This document shows positions 20,189 through 28,295 of a stretch of DNA of 34,054 nt, piece by piece. Every line of letters begins with the position of its first letter. The stretch's first letter is position 1. The notes below the pieces were generated by a model. The model was not told where the DNA came from. It did no database searches and worked only from the letters and a program-made list of their open reading frames with translations. The stretch lies in assembly GCA_003030745.1 (NCBI GenBank), contig PYVG01000012.1, positions 1 through 34,054 on the forward strand, given 5' to 3'. Source of the stretch: Pseudidiomarina aestuarii (GTDB lineage Bacteria > Pseudomonadota > Gammaproteobacteria > Enterobacterales > Alteromonadaceae). A program made the translations under genes and the position numbers.

Positions 20189-21376
20189 TTGGTACTACCG
20201 AAAAAGCCCGAGAATGTGCACTGGTTGACGGGCCAATTTAGAGACAACCAGAAAGAGCTACTGTATCGAGAATCCATTCAAACGCAGGTTCGTTTTGACA
20301 CTTGTCTGGCGCTAATTCTTGCCGCCTCTCTGTTTGGCATGTTTGCCATTACCGACTACTTTTTACTGGGCCTGACCAGAGAATACTATCTGTTAGTTGC
20401 CATGCGTATTTCAGTGGTCAGCTTAACTGTCATCCTAGCGTTCTTTATTGCTCGTTGGGGGAGTTATTCAGAAAGGCCATGGTTGCACGCCCTGCCACTG
20501 TGGATACTTGCCATCGGTATTATTTTGATTGTGCCGTTGCGGCCAGAAAGTCTGGGTTCGCAGGTGACGGCGGTTGCAGTGGCAACCACGGCGTTTTATC
20601 TACTCATCCCTAATCTATTGACCGTCGCGACTTTGGCGAGTCTATTCCTGTGTATCGGCTTTTTGGTTGCCGCGGTGGAGTTTGCAGGCGTCACCGGAGC
20701 CGTAACATTGCGGATCGGCTTGCTCTTGGTCATGGCGAACTTAGTGGGTTTCTCAGCGCTACTGAGGCTCGAAAATCTACAGCGAAAACAGTTTGCTTTG
20801 TTGCAAGAAGAGCGTGAGCAGAATGACCATCTGGTAACCGAAATAGCGCGGCGAAAATCACTTGAAGCACAGCTACGCCAACTAGCGGAGAAAGATGCGC
20901 TCACGGGGTTGAATAACCGCAGTTACTTTATGCAGCGAGCTGGCGCATTGCTTAAGCGCGCAGCCACTGAAAAAATTCCCTTCAGCTTGTTCATGGTCGA
21001 TGTCGATCACTTCAAAAAAATCAACGATACCCTAGGTCATACCCATGGTGACCGCGTATTGAAGCAGATTGCTGAATCTCTGGCGGAGTCTTTGCGCCCC
21101 ACGGACGTCATTGGCCGATTCGGCGGTGAAGAGTTTGTGGTTGCCCTACCCGATACTGCTGCCAATGATGCGCAGCATCTCGCCGAGCGGTTGCGAGAGA
21201 ATATCGCGACATTAGCGCTGCAAGATGAAATGGGTGAATTGACGCTCAGCATCACTGTAGGTATTGCTGTCGCACAAGACGGTGAAACCGACCTGGAAGC
21301 CCTTATCAAACGTGCAGATGACCTGCTCTATACCGGCAAACGTGACGGCCGTAACCGCGTTGTGCTGTCTGCGTAG
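20189..21376 (+). CDS. Membrane-bound diguanylate cyclase (GGDEF)
   Basis: The 395-residue protein has an N-terminal region of about six hydrophobic helices (residues 37-60, 68-89, 100-116, 124-141, 143-164, 172-193), then a linker coiled coil (about 195-232). The GGDEF domain follows, with EKDALTGLNNR and the active-site GGEEF at 312-316. The RxxD I-site is present five residues earlier (RPTD, 303-306), so product feedback by c-di-GMP is expected. The start is uncertain: I use TTG 20189, eight bases after GGGAAG; a nearby ATG at 20182 is in another frame. It makes cyclic di-GMP at the inner membrane. Confidence 0.9.
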   Translation: MVLPKKPENVHWLTGQFRDNQKELLYRESIQTQVRFDTCLALILAASLFGMFAITDYFLLGLTREYYLLVAMRISVVSLTVILAFFIARWGSYSERPWLHALPLWILAIGIILIVPLRPESLGSQVTAVAVATTAFYLLIPNLLTVATLASLFLCIGFLVAAVEFAGVTGAVTLRIGLLLVMANLVGFSALLRLENLQRKQFALLQEEREQNDHLVTEIARRKSLEAQLRQLAEKDALTGLNNRSYFMQRAGALLKRAATEKIPFSLFMVDVDHFKKINDTLGHTHGDRVLKQIAESLAESLRPTDVIGRFGGEEFVVALPDTAANDAQHLAERLRENIATLALQDEMGELTLSITVGIAVAQDGETDLEALIKRADDLLYTGKRDGRNRVVLSA

Positions 21377-21487
21377 AGTCTGTCTCGAGCCAGCGCCCTA
21401 GACTCAGGCATCAAATGAGGTAAATCCGTCGATAGCTGCTACAGTCATTCAAACGGTTGCATGTCGCACCTGCTTGGAGAAATAGCT

Positions 21488-21883
21488 ATGTCGGTTGCCA
21501 GAGAATACTTTCATTTACGTCCTGAGGTGGAGAAAGCTTACGGGTATACCCATGCTTTGCGTATCGGGAATGACATCAAAATTTCTGGTGCTGTCAGCAT
21601 GGACGACCAAGGAAATCCCACGGCTGTCGGTGACATCGAACAACAGATGAAGAATGTCTATGCGGACCTACAGAAAATTCTGGAGCACTTTGGTTGTACC
21701 TTCGACGATGTCACCGTTGAAAACGTCTTCACTACGAATATGGAGAAATTTTTAGAGGCGTCCGCTTATCGTAATACGCTCTATACAAATCATTTCCCAA
21801 CCGGGTCTTGGCTTGAAGTGAAAGGGCTGGCATTGCCTGAATTCATGGTTGAGATTGAGTTAGAGGTGCATTGCGCACGATAA
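21488..21883 (+). CDS. RidA/YjgF-family protein
   Basis: RidA-family proteins hydrolyse reactive enamine/imine intermediates, though members vary in activity. From ATG 21488, eight bases after GGAG (21476-21479), the protein is 131 residues: ISGAVSMDDQGNPTAVGDIEQQM (about residues 28-50), then LEHFGCTFDDVTVENVFTT, and the C-terminal FPTGSWLEVKGLALPEFMVEIE. In RidA itself a conserved arginine near the C-terminus (PARS motif) binds the substrate. Here PTGSW stands at that place, so it is of a different subgroup and may lack the classical deaminase activity. The open frame extends to 21461. A SnoaL-like gene follows. Confidence 0.88.
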   Translation: MSVAREYFHLRPEVEKAYGYTHALRIGNDIKISGAVSMDDQGNPTAVGDIEQQMKNVYADLQKILEHFGCTFDDVTVENVFTTNMEKFLEASAYRNTLYTNHFPTGSWLEVKGLALPEFMVEIELEVHCAR

Positions 21884-21916
21884 GCACTCGCATGGCAGAC
21901 AGATATAGGAGTTAAT

Positions 21917-22312
21917 ATGACCAATAACTTAGAACTAGCACAGAACGTCTATAAAGCCTTCGCCAAGGGCGATATCCCGGCTGTATTAGCAGGATTTGCA
22001 GAAGATATTCGCTGGGTAGAAGCTGAGGGTGGTCCCTATGGTGGCATTTTCATTGGTCCTGAGGCGGTTCTCGACAACGTCTTTATGAAGCTGGGCGGCG
22101 AGTGGGATGGATTCGCAGCTATACCAAGCGAGTTCGTATCCGAAGGTGCAACAGTCATTGCTCTTGGCGAATATAGTGGCACTTACAAAGCTACCGGGAA
22201 AAGCTTCAAAGCGCCTTTCGCACATGTTTGGAAGTTCAAAGACGGCAAAGTTACCTCGTTCCAACAATATACCGACACCGCCGTTCACCAACGTCCTTTG
22301 CTGCCTGATTAA
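21917..22312 (+). CDS. SnoaL-like / NTF2-fold protein
   Basis: The 131-residue protein has the SnoaL-like layout: an N-terminal helix ([17 protein letters not shown]), [22 protein letters not shown] (about 31-52), then beta strands ending [21 protein letters not shown]. The W-x2-A-x-GGP segment and the final F-KDGKV-FQQY motif are characteristic of the group, which includes polyketide cyclases and many proteins of unknown substrate. A ribosome site AGGAGTTAAT precedes the ATG. Its stop overlaps the ynfA start by one base (TAATG), so they are cotranscribed. Substrate unknown. Confidence 0.85.
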   Translation: MTNNLELAQNVYKAFAKGDIPAVLAGFAEDIRWVEAEGGPYGGIFIGPEAVLDNVFMKLGGEWDGFAAIPSEFVSEGATVIALGEYSGTYKATGKSFKAPFAHVWKFKDGKVTSFQQYTDTAVHQRPLLPD

Positions 22313-22650
22313 TGCTCAGCATAGTTGTCCTGTTTAAGACCCTAGGTCTGTTTATCATTACGGCGATTGCTGAAATTGTTGGTTGCTATTTGCCATATCT
22401 CTGGCTCAAAAAAGACTATTCCGCATGGCTACTGATCCCAGCCGCTTTGAGCTTGGCGCTGTTTGTTTGGTTGCTAACGTTGCACCCAGCCGAAAGCGGT
22501 CGCGTGTATGCAGCGTACGGTGGAATTTATGTGTTAACTGCGTTGGTATGGTTACGGATCGTTGACCAATCGCCGCTAACAGTTTTTGATCTTACCGGAG
22601 CAGCTCTCGTGCTCTCGGGTATGGTAGTAATTGCTTACGGCTGGAAATAA
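22312..22650 (+). CDS. YnfA family (UPF0060) small membrane protein
   Basis: The 112-residue protein has four membrane helices and the family's conserved stretches: [20 protein letters not shown] (about 16-35), [18 protein letters not shown] (about 57-74) and LVWLRIVDQ. YnfA members belong to the small multidrug resistance-like fold and have been linked to drug efflux in a few bacteria, while their general role is unsettled. Its ATG overlaps the stop of the SnoaL-like gene by one base, so RidA, SnoaL-like and YnfA may form a transcription unit. Confidence 0.92.
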   Translation: MLSIVVLFKTLGLFIITAIAEIVGCYLPYLWLKKDYSAWLLIPAALSLALFVWLLTLHPAESGRVYAAYGGIYVLTALVWLRIVDQSPLTVFDLTGAALVLSGMVVIAYGWK

Positions 22651-22673
22651 AGGATCTATTTCCAGGTCAAAAT

Positions 22674-22702
22674 TTGACAAGTGTCACGTGACGGATTACG
22701 GT
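22674..22702 (+). promoter_or_regulatory. Possible promoter/operator of higBA
   Basis: TTGACA at 22674-22679 is a perfect -35. With 17-base spacing the -10 would be the weak TACGGT (22697-22702), five bases before the higB ATG at 22707. The perfect palindrome GTCACGTGAC (22683-22692) lies between. There is no clear ribosome site, so the transcript could be nearly leaderless. Boxes are suggestive only. Confidence 0.4.
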
Positions 22703-22706
22703 TGTT

Positions 22707-22988
22707 ATGATTAAAACATTCGCAGATAAAAAAACATCGAGCTTTTATGCAACGGGAACTACGAATAAGTTTCCAAGCGAAATTCAATCTAGAGCATTAC
22801 GGAAGCTGGATTACATTAACTTCGCATCGAATATTGACGATCTAAAGTATCCTCCGGGGAATAGACTACATAAGCTTACTGGAGACAGAGTTGGACAGTA
22901 TTCTATCTCGATTAACAGTCAATGGCGGATTTGCTTTAGATTTGAAGATGGTGACGCCTTCGATGTCGAAATCTGTGATTATCATTAA
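22707..22988 (+). CDS. higB: HigB-type toxin (RelE superfamily)
   Basis: The 93-residue protein matches the HigB-1 (plasmid maintenance killer) pattern: IKTFADKKTSSFYATG at the start, then RALRKLDYINFASNIDDLKYPPGNRL, HKLTGDRVGQYSISI, and the end WRICFRFEDGDAFDVEICDYH. These are ribosome-dependent mRNA interferases related to RelE. The antitoxin gene follows, in the reverse toxin-antitoxin order typical of hig modules. No ribosome site is evident before the ATG at 22707. Intact by length and motifs. Confidence 0.92.
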   Translation: MIKTFADKKTSSFYATGTTNKFPSEIQSRALRKLDYINFASNIDDLKYPPGNRLHKLTGDRVGQYSISINSQWRICFRFEDGDAFDVEICDYH

Positions 22989-23001
22989 CGAGGTATTCAC
23001 G

Positions 23002-23313
23002 ATGTCTATTACTAATACTGGTATGAAACGTAAACCAACGCACCCAGGTGAGATGTTACGGGAAGATTTTTTGCCAGATTACCAACTCTCGATTGCCGAG
23101 CTCGCTAGAGCTTTGGGTGTATCGCGTCAATCTATCAATGAACTCATGCGGGAGCGTCGGGCGGTAAGTCCTGAAATGGCTGTAAGGTTAAGCCGGCTAT
23201 TTGGTAATTCGCCAGAGTTTTGGCTCAACGCCCAACGCGCGGTTGATCTGTGGCATGCTAATGAATCTCTGAAAGATGAACTAGATAAAATTAAGCCTCT
23301 AAGCGCTGCATAA
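23002..23313 (+). CDS. higA: HigA-type antitoxin (HTH)
   Basis: From ATG 23002 (after ACGAGGT) the protein is 103 residues with the HigA hallmarks HPGEMLREDFLPDYQLSIAE (about 14-33), the helix-turn-helix ARALGVSRQSINELMRERRA, and FGNSPEFWLNAQRAVDLW. The frame is open back to 22891, inside higB, but the true start is clear. HigA neutralises HigB and represses the operon. The first large-paralogue gene begins 20 bases later on the same strand and might be read through from this module (inference). Confidence 0.93.
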   Translation: MSITNTGMKRKPTHPGEMLREDFLPDYQLSIAELARALGVSRQSINELMRERRAVSPEMAVRLSRLFGNSPEFWLNAQRAVDLWHANESLKDELDKIKPLSAA

Positions 23314-23333
23314 ATGATGAGGTTAGGATACCT

Positions 23334-24275
23334 ATGAAACAATGGATTGTTGTACTGATTGTGTTGGTCATTGGAGTGGCTGGTTATGGTTGGTGGTTTG
23401 ACGCGCCAGAAGGGCCAGCGATTAGTACCGCGCAGGTAGCGCAGCCGGTTGTGCAAGAAGAGCAACCAACACTGGCTGAGCCAAAATCGGTCGAGTCCCC
23501 AAAGCCCCCAGCCCAAGAACTGGATTTGACGCCATTTATCGATCTTCAAGGTTCCGAGTTGGGCATTGCACTGGTTCGGTATACTCCCAACTTTTCTGAG
23601 CGTATAGATTTGCTGCTGGCTCTGATTGAAGAGAAACATCTAGGCATTAATGAACCGTTAGAATGGATGGTCGGGAACGAGTCATACACACCCATTTGGA
23701 TGGCATTTGAAATCAGTCGCGGCACTATGACAACAGCACAGTTCCAACGATTTTTGGATTTAGGTGCAACGTTGCAGCGTAATGATTACAACGAAAATGT
23801 CATCGGTTTTGTTATGAACAAAGATATTCTCACAACTTGGTATGACGAGGCGGGCCTGGGTCCCGAAGACCATCAAGGGATGTTTGATCAAGCACTGTTT
23901 AGGGGAAATCCGGAACTAGCGGAGTTGGTGTGGGAGGATAAAGGTGGCCGGTTTGATCAGGTGCAATTATCTGAAAGTAAGGTCCAAAGATACTTGCGCA
24001 ATTATAGAAACGCAAAACCCGCAAATACGGATAACTTATTAGAGTCGCTGAAAACTTTTGAGTACGGAGACTCTATGCTTGAGGCGTTTATTGCTCATCA
24101 GCGCGGCAGTATTGCTCGGATTGAAATGCTCAAAGAATATGGCGATTTGATCTTAGCTGAGCGGAACGATCTAGATAATGCAAAAGATTTAGAGCGAAGT
24201 AACCTTGTTTCCATGGAGGAAGTTTTGGCAGAAGCCCGACAGTACTTTGCCGAGCAAGCGAAAGCTGCGAACTAA
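23334..24275 (+). CDS. Anchored degenerate-ankyrin-like protein, paralogue 1
   Basis: A 313-residue protein I cannot assign to a named family. It has an N-terminal membrane anchor (residues 4-19), then a Pro/Glu/Gln-rich linker (about 25-65) and a helical domain. The segment TPIWMAFEISRGTMTTAQFQ (119-138) followed by RFLDLGATL (139-147) matches the shape of an ankyrin repeat (TPLHLA..G....LLL..GA). GPEDH (176-180) is conserved in all three paralogues here, as are F-RFLD-G and the later GN..LAELV-EDK-G. It is probably in the periplasm, held by the anchor. Ribosome site TTAGGA precedes the ATG; higA ends 20 bases upstream. Confidence 0.8.
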   Translation: MKQWIVVLIVLVIGVAGYGWWFDAPEGPAISTAQVAQPVVQEEQPTLAEPKSVESPKPPAQELDLTPFIDLQGSELGIALVRYTPNFSERIDLLLALIEEKHLGINEPLEWMVGNESYTPIWMAFEISRGTMTTAQFQRFLDLGATLQRNDYNENVIGFVMNKDILTTWYDEAGLGPEDHQGMFDQALFRGNPELAELVWEDKGGRFDQVQLSESKVQRYLRNYRNAKPANTDNLLESLKTFEYGDSMLEAFIAHQRGSIARIEMLKEYGDLILAERNDLDNAKDLERSNLVSMEEVLAEARQYFAEQAKAAN

Positions 24276-24340
24276 GTTGAGCTAAGATCTCTGCTGCAAC
24301 GTACTGTCTACCATGAACAATTGTAGCAACGGGTAAAGGT

Positions 24341-24967
24341 ATGCTGATACGTTGGTTGATGGCATTGATAACGCTAACTATGGTGAGCACGGCAATGGCG
24401 ACAGAAGAGCCGAAATACGAAGCGGTTGGCAAGTTTGGTGATATTGAGCTGCGTTTGTATGAGCCCATGATCGTAGCTGAAACCTGGGTTGATGGTTCAA
24501 TGGATGATGCTTCTGGCCGCGGCTTTCGTCTGATAGCTGACTATATTTTTGGCAATAATACAGCTGTAGCTGGTGGCTCACGGGAAATTCCGATGACTGC
24601 ACCGGTAACAATGGAGCCAGAATCGCAAAAAATCAGCATGACAGCTCCGGTAACTATGGAAGAGCAGGAGGGTCGTTGGCGCGTGCATTTTGTCATGCCA
24701 AGTCTGTACACCATGGAAACCTTGCCTGCTCCGAATAATGACGCGGTTAAATTGCGCGAAATCCCTGAAAAACACTATGCGGTTATTCAGTTCTCTGACC
24801 TAGCGGGTGAGGAAAAAGTCGCAAAGAAAACGGCAGAGCTGATGACATTTCTCACCGAGCGTGAATTGGAACCATTGTCCGCTCCAGAGCTGGCGCGCTA
24901 CGATCCTCCGTGGACATTGCCCTTTTTCCGTCGCAATGAAGTCATGGTTGCCTACGCAGCAAAATAA
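24341..24967 (+). CDS. SOUL-family haem-binding protein, secreted
   Basis: The 208-residue protein begins with a signal peptide (MLIRWLMALITLTMVSTAMA, cut after Ala20), so it is exported. The SOUL domain follows: KYEAVGKFGDIELRLYEPMI (about 25-44), then the paired family motif IPMTAPV (84-90) and ISMTAPV (98-104), and a beta-rich C-terminus ending NEVMVAYAAK. SOUL proteins bind haem or related tetrapyrroles, though bacterial roles are poorly known. It sits between paralogues 1 and 2 of the unknown anchored family, all on one strand. The ribosome site is weak (AAAGGT directly before ATG). A tandem repeat begins at its stop codon. Confidence 0.9.
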   Translation: MLIRWLMALITLTMVSTAMATEEPKYEAVGKFGDIELRLYEPMIVAETWVDGSMDDASGRGFRLIADYIFGNNTAVAGGSREIPMTAPVTMEPESQKISMTAPVTMEEQEGRWRVHFVMPSLYTMETLPAPNNDAVKLREIPEKHYAVIQFSDLAGEEKVAKKTAELMTFLTERELEPLSAPELARYDPPWTLPFFRRNEVMVAYAAK

Positions 24968-25026
24968 TTCCTGATTATTCCCCAATATTCCTGATTATTC
25001 CCCAATATTCCTGATTATTCCTGATT
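24967..25026. repeat. 20-bp tandem repeat, about 2.75 copies
   Basis: The unit ATTCCTGATTATTCCCCAAT occurs at 24967-24986 and 24987-25006 exactly, then a third partial copy (25007-25021), after which the half-unit ATTCCTGATT repeats once more (25017-25026). It begins on the last base of the SOUL gene stop. Copies are perfect, so the array is young or maintained. There are no variable spacers, so it is not a CRISPR. Confidence 0.95.
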
Positions 25027-25121
25027 TCCACTGGCCTTTCGCTTGTGGAATCAGGTATGGTCGTATTTCAACAAGTTCGCAACATATGAAAATCCGAATA
25101 GATTAGAAGGGAAAGTTCAAG

Positions 25122-26054
25122 ATGAAAGTAATTGTCGGAATCTTAGTCGCGTTAATGTTGGCCGTTGGGGTCTATTTTTCGTTTGTGAGCGGCCCTTCGG
25201 AGCTCGAGCAAGAAGCTCGTGAAACAATTCCAGAAGAGTCTGTAGCCGACGTCGAACATGAGGCTGCGGTGGCATCTCTCGAACCGTTACAGCGCGCAGA
25301 CGACTCGGTGGAGGACGATCCTGAGCTCGACCGTATCGCTGAGTTGTCAGGTCAAGAATTCGCGATGGCTCTATTGCAGCATAGCGGTGATTTGGATAGC
25401 AGTATTGAGAATATGCTCGTGATGATTGAAAGCGGCCGTATTGATGTGAATAAACGTATCGCTGAACTTGGCAATAGTCAGGCGATGACGCCATTTTTAT
25501 TGGCCGTTGGCTTGTCACAAGGTCAGCTAACACTGGATCAGTTCCATCGGTTTTTGGATGTTGGGGTAACGTTGCAGAATGACGAGCTCAGCAAAGAGAT
25601 GATGGCGAGTCTGGATAATCCTGAGGTGATTGAAGCATGGTATGAAACTGCAGCCTTTGGTCCAGAGGATCATGAGCAGTTGCTGAACAATTCGCTAAAA
25701 AATGGCAACCTGACTCTTGCAGAGATCATTCTTGAGGATAAAAAGGGTGAGCTTGATGGCATAAAGTTATCGAGCGATGCGATCGCGGGGTCGATCACAC
25801 GAATTCAAGCAATTGCCCCACTTGAACTACAAGAACTTAAAGACGAACTTGCAGCAGCAGATGAGAAAGAACTAAAAATGGCCGAGTCTTTTTTGATACC
25901 AAGACTCCAAAATAGCGTTGATGAAACTGAGATTCTGCTTCAGTACGCAGAGCTTTCAGAAGAGCAAAGAACACAGGTCATAGCTGCAAACGAGCGATAC
26001 AAAGACGAGCTAGAAGAACTTAAAGAGATACTGAGTACTCATAGTGGTGAGTAG
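25122..26054 (+). CDS. Anchored degenerate-ankyrin-like protein, paralogue 2
   Basis: A 310-residue relative of the gene at 23334, closer to the one at 26082. Membrane anchor at residues 3-22, then an acidic linker (about 25-68), and the shared domain: LSGQEF (75-80), IENMLVMIESGRIDVN, GNSQAMTPFLLAVGLSQGQL, FHRFLDVGVTL and GPEDH (180-184). The C-terminus is a long charged helical part (from about 240, LQELKDELAAADEKELK). The anchor region is nearly the same at DNA level as that of paralogue 3 (for example GCGTT-ATGTTGGCCGTTGGG), pointing to a recent duplication. Ribosome site GAAGGGAAAG. Function unknown. Confidence 0.8.
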   Translation: MKVIVGILVALMLAVGVYFSFVSGPSELEQEARETIPEESVADVEHEAAVASLEPLQRADDSVEDDPELDRIAELSGQEFAMALLQHSGDLDSSIENMLVMIESGRIDVNKRIAELGNSQAMTPFLLAVGLSQGQLTLDQFHRFLDVGVTLQNDELSKEMMASLDNPEVIEAWYETAAFGPEDHEQLLNNSLKNGNLTLAEIILEDKKGELDGIKLSSDAIAGSITRIQAIAPLELQELKDELAAADEKELKMAESFLIPRLQNSVDETEILLQYAELSEEQRTQVIAANERYKDELEELKEILSTHSGE

Positions 26055-26081
26055 CTCTGCAAATTACAGGAATTTTTAAAA

Positions 26082-27035
26082 ATGAAAGCAGTAGTAGGTG
26101 TAGTGGTCGCGTTGATGTTGGCCGTTGGGATATATATCTCGTTGACGGGTGACAGCGCGCAACCGACAGCAGTAGTTTCACCGGAAACTCAACCTTCGAG
26201 CCCAACTAGCACAGTGGAGCAAGTGACAGAGTCGCCGGCAGCTGAAATAGAGTCGAGCGAAACTGCAGTAGCGTCAGAACCGGCACCAACAGCGCAAATA
26301 CCAGAGGAACTTGCCGCTCTAGCTGAGCTGAGTGGTCAGGAATTGATGTCGGCATTAATGAAGTACAGTGGTGATTCGCAAGCAGTTATCGAGAATACAT
26401 TGCTATTAATTGAAAGTGGCCTCATCAGCATTGATGAGCGGCTGTTCGAATTTGGTGGGAATCGTGCCATGAGTCCAATGGGTATGGCCGTTATGTTTTC
26501 GCTAGGCAATCTATCGGCCGAGCATTTTAATCGTTTCCTTGCAGCAGGTGCTGAGTTGCATCGTGACGACATGAACTCTAAGTTTGTTGCAATGGTTGAT
26601 GAGCCCGAGGTTTTGAATACGTGGTATAACCGCGTTGGATATGGTCCTGAGGAGCATCAAGAGATGCTCGATGGCAGCCTGATTATGGGCAATGCGTCGC
26701 TAACAAACTTAATTATGCAGGACAAGAATGGTGAGTTAGACAATCTCGAGTTTGGTGAATTCCCGGTCAACATGGTGATGGCTCAGATGAAGAGCTTGGA
26801 GCCGGTGAATCGAAAGGAGCTGGAGAATAACTTTAGCCAGGCTGAACCGGGTACGGAGAGAATTGCGGCCGAATTACTAGTTGCTCGGTATCAGAGAAAT
26901 CTCGATCAAATTGAGGTCCTAAAGCGTTATGGGAATCTTGACGACGAGCAACGCAAGCAGCTTGAAGCGGCGAATGAGGATCTCCTGAAGTCCATTGAGA
27001 CGGTCAATGCCTTCGCTGCGGAGTTCAATGGGTAA
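26082..27035 (+). CDS. Anchored degenerate-ankyrin-like protein, paralogue 3
   Basis: A 317-residue protein of the same family, 27 bases after paralogue 2, so they are likely cotranscribed. It has a membrane anchor (residues 3-22), a Ser/Thr/Pro/Glu-rich linker (about 24-75), then LSGQEL, IENTLLLIESGLISIDER, GNRAMSPMGMAVMFSLGNL (the most ankyrin-like stretch), FNRFLAAGAEL and GPEEH (188-192; Glu replaces Asp). A charged helical C-terminus ends AAEFNG. The ribosome site AGGAA is set 13 bases from the ATG with an A/T-rich gap. Likely periplasmic or membrane-anchored; no enzymatic motif is evident. Confidence 0.8.
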   Translation: MKAVVGVVVALMLAVGIYISLTGDSAQPTAVVSPETQPSSPTSTVEQVTESPAAEIESSETAVASEPAPTAQIPEELAALAELSGQELMSALMKYSGDSQAVIENTLLLIESGLISIDERLFEFGGNRAMSPMGMAVMFSLGNLSAEHFNRFLAAGAELHRDDMNSKFVAMVDEPEVLNTWYNRVGYGPEEHQEMLDGSLIMGNASLTNLIMQDKNGELDNLEFGEFPVNMVMAQMKSLEPVNRKELENNFSQAEPGTERIAAELLVARYQRNLDQIEVLKRYGNLDDEQRKQLEAANEDLLKSIETVNAFAAEFNG

Positions 27036-27177
27036 ACGAACATGCCTGTCAGTACCAGAGCCTCCTAGTAAGAACGGGCCTAGCTTGCGAAATAGAGTGA
27101 GGTGTTTCATAGTGTTGAGATATCTATATCAAAAAGCGTAAGTTTTAGGAGCGCTGGAATCGACTTAAAGAACAACT

Positions 27178-28173
27178 ATGCCCTTACAAGATCAGCTCAA
27201 GCAAGTTATTAAAATTCAGTCCGAAATCGCCAAACTAGGGCTCGACTTAGGTCGGGTCATGCAGCATGTGGTTGAGCAGACTCTGTCATTAGTCACCGCA
27301 GAGGGAGCTGTCATTGAATTGGCAGAAGGCGGGCAAATGGTCTACCGCGCAGCTGCTGGCATTGCAGAGCCGCATATGGGTTTACGACTGGATATGTCGA
27401 CAAGTCTATCTGGCCAATGTGTGCGAACCGGCGAAATTTTACATTGCGTTGATTGCTTGACCGATGACCGCGTCGATAAGGCAGCCTGTGCGCGGATGAA
27501 CCTGCGCTCCATGATCGTCTTACCGCTGACATTTCAAGACACCACTGTTGGCGTTCTGAAAGCCATGTCCATCAATGTGAATAACTTCTCTGACGATGAC
27601 GTTGAAGCGATAGGAATGCTGTGTGATTTAGTTGCAGCGAGCATGTACTACTCGGTCAAATACGACATTGAAAAGTTAGTCCACCGCGCAACGCACGACT
27701 CGCTGACCGGTTTAGCAAATCGCTCACTATTTATGGACAATTTGAGAAACTGCCATCAGGACAAGTCGCTCGGATATAATTCGTTAGGGTTGTTGATGCT
27801 TGACTTAGATGGCCTCAAACAAGTGAACGATGTATTGGGCCACCAAGCAGGTGACGCCATGATTCTGGAGTTTTCGAAGCGATTGAAAGGAGCTACAAGA
27901 AGCACTGATACTGTGGCGCGAATTGGTGGAGATGAATTTGCTGTGCTCCTGACACCATTCGGTGACCGTGATCAGCTAGGTACTTTTACTGCGCGTATTC
28001 ACGCAGCACTGACTGAGCCTTTAAGTTTTCAGAGCCATTCATTATCTATTCAAGCGAGCATAGGTGGTGCGGAGCTACCTGCTGATGGGACTGATTTTCT
28101 TCAACTGCTGGATATTGCCGATCAGCGTATGTACGCCGACAAACGCAGGCGCAAAGGTGACCAACTTCATTAA
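27178..28173 (+). CDS. GAF-GGDEF diguanylate cyclase
   Basis: The 331-residue soluble protein has an N-terminal GAF sensor domain (about residues 15-160) and a GGDEF domain starting near RATHDSLTGLANRSLFMD. The active-site motif GGDEF is at 250-254 and the RxxD inhibitory site RSTD at 241-244, so a working, feedback-controlled cyclase is expected. The GAF part has a Cys-rich patch (CVRTGEILHCVDC, C81, C90 and C93, plus C104), which could sense a ligand or redox state (inference). The ribosome site before ATG 27178 is weak. It is the second GGDEF gene in the window. Confidence 0.93.
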   Translation: MPLQDQLKQVIKIQSEIAKLGLDLGRVMQHVVEQTLSLVTAEGAVIELAEGGQMVYRAAAGIAEPHMGLRLDMSTSLSGQCVRTGEILHCVDCLTDDRVDKAACARMNLRSMIVLPLTFQDTTVGVLKAMSINVNNFSDDDVEAIGMLCDLVAASMYYSVKYDIEKLVHRATHDSLTGLANRSLFMDNLRNCHQDKSLGYNSLGLLMLDLDGLKQVNDVLGHQAGDAMILEFSKRLKGATRSTDTVARIGGDEFAVLLTPFGDRDQLGTFTARIHAALTEPLSFQSHSLSIQASIGGAELPADGTDFLQLLDIADQRMYADKRRRKGDQLH

Positions 28174-28193
28174 TTGTTGTGGTAAACAAAAAA

Positions 28194-28221
28194 ATAGGGG
28201 CACCGCAAGCGATGCCCCTAT
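28194..28221 (-). terminator. Rho-independent terminator for the membrane-protein gene
   Basis: ATAGGGGCA (28194-28202) pairs with TGCCCCTAT (28213-28221), with a GC-rich loop. The run of seven As at 28188-28194 gives a T-tract on the minus strand after the stem. It therefore terminates the leftward gene ending at 28296, and it may also slow readthrough from the rightward GGDEF gene. Confidence 0.85.
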
Positions 28222-28295
28222 CTTCTAGCAGAATCTCCCTGGCTGTTCTCCCTCAAGACCTAATCCAAAGAATCCTACTAAAAGCCGGTTTTAAT

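Noticed and set aside
23127..23639. Long minus-strand open frame (170 codons) across higA and paralogue 1
   Set aside because: It lies opposite well-supported genes, has no ribosome site and no recognisable domain; it is a shadow of coding on the plus strand.
24967..25026. CRISPR-like array
   Set aside because: Repeats are directly adjacent with no spacers and no cas genes; it is a simple tandem repeat.
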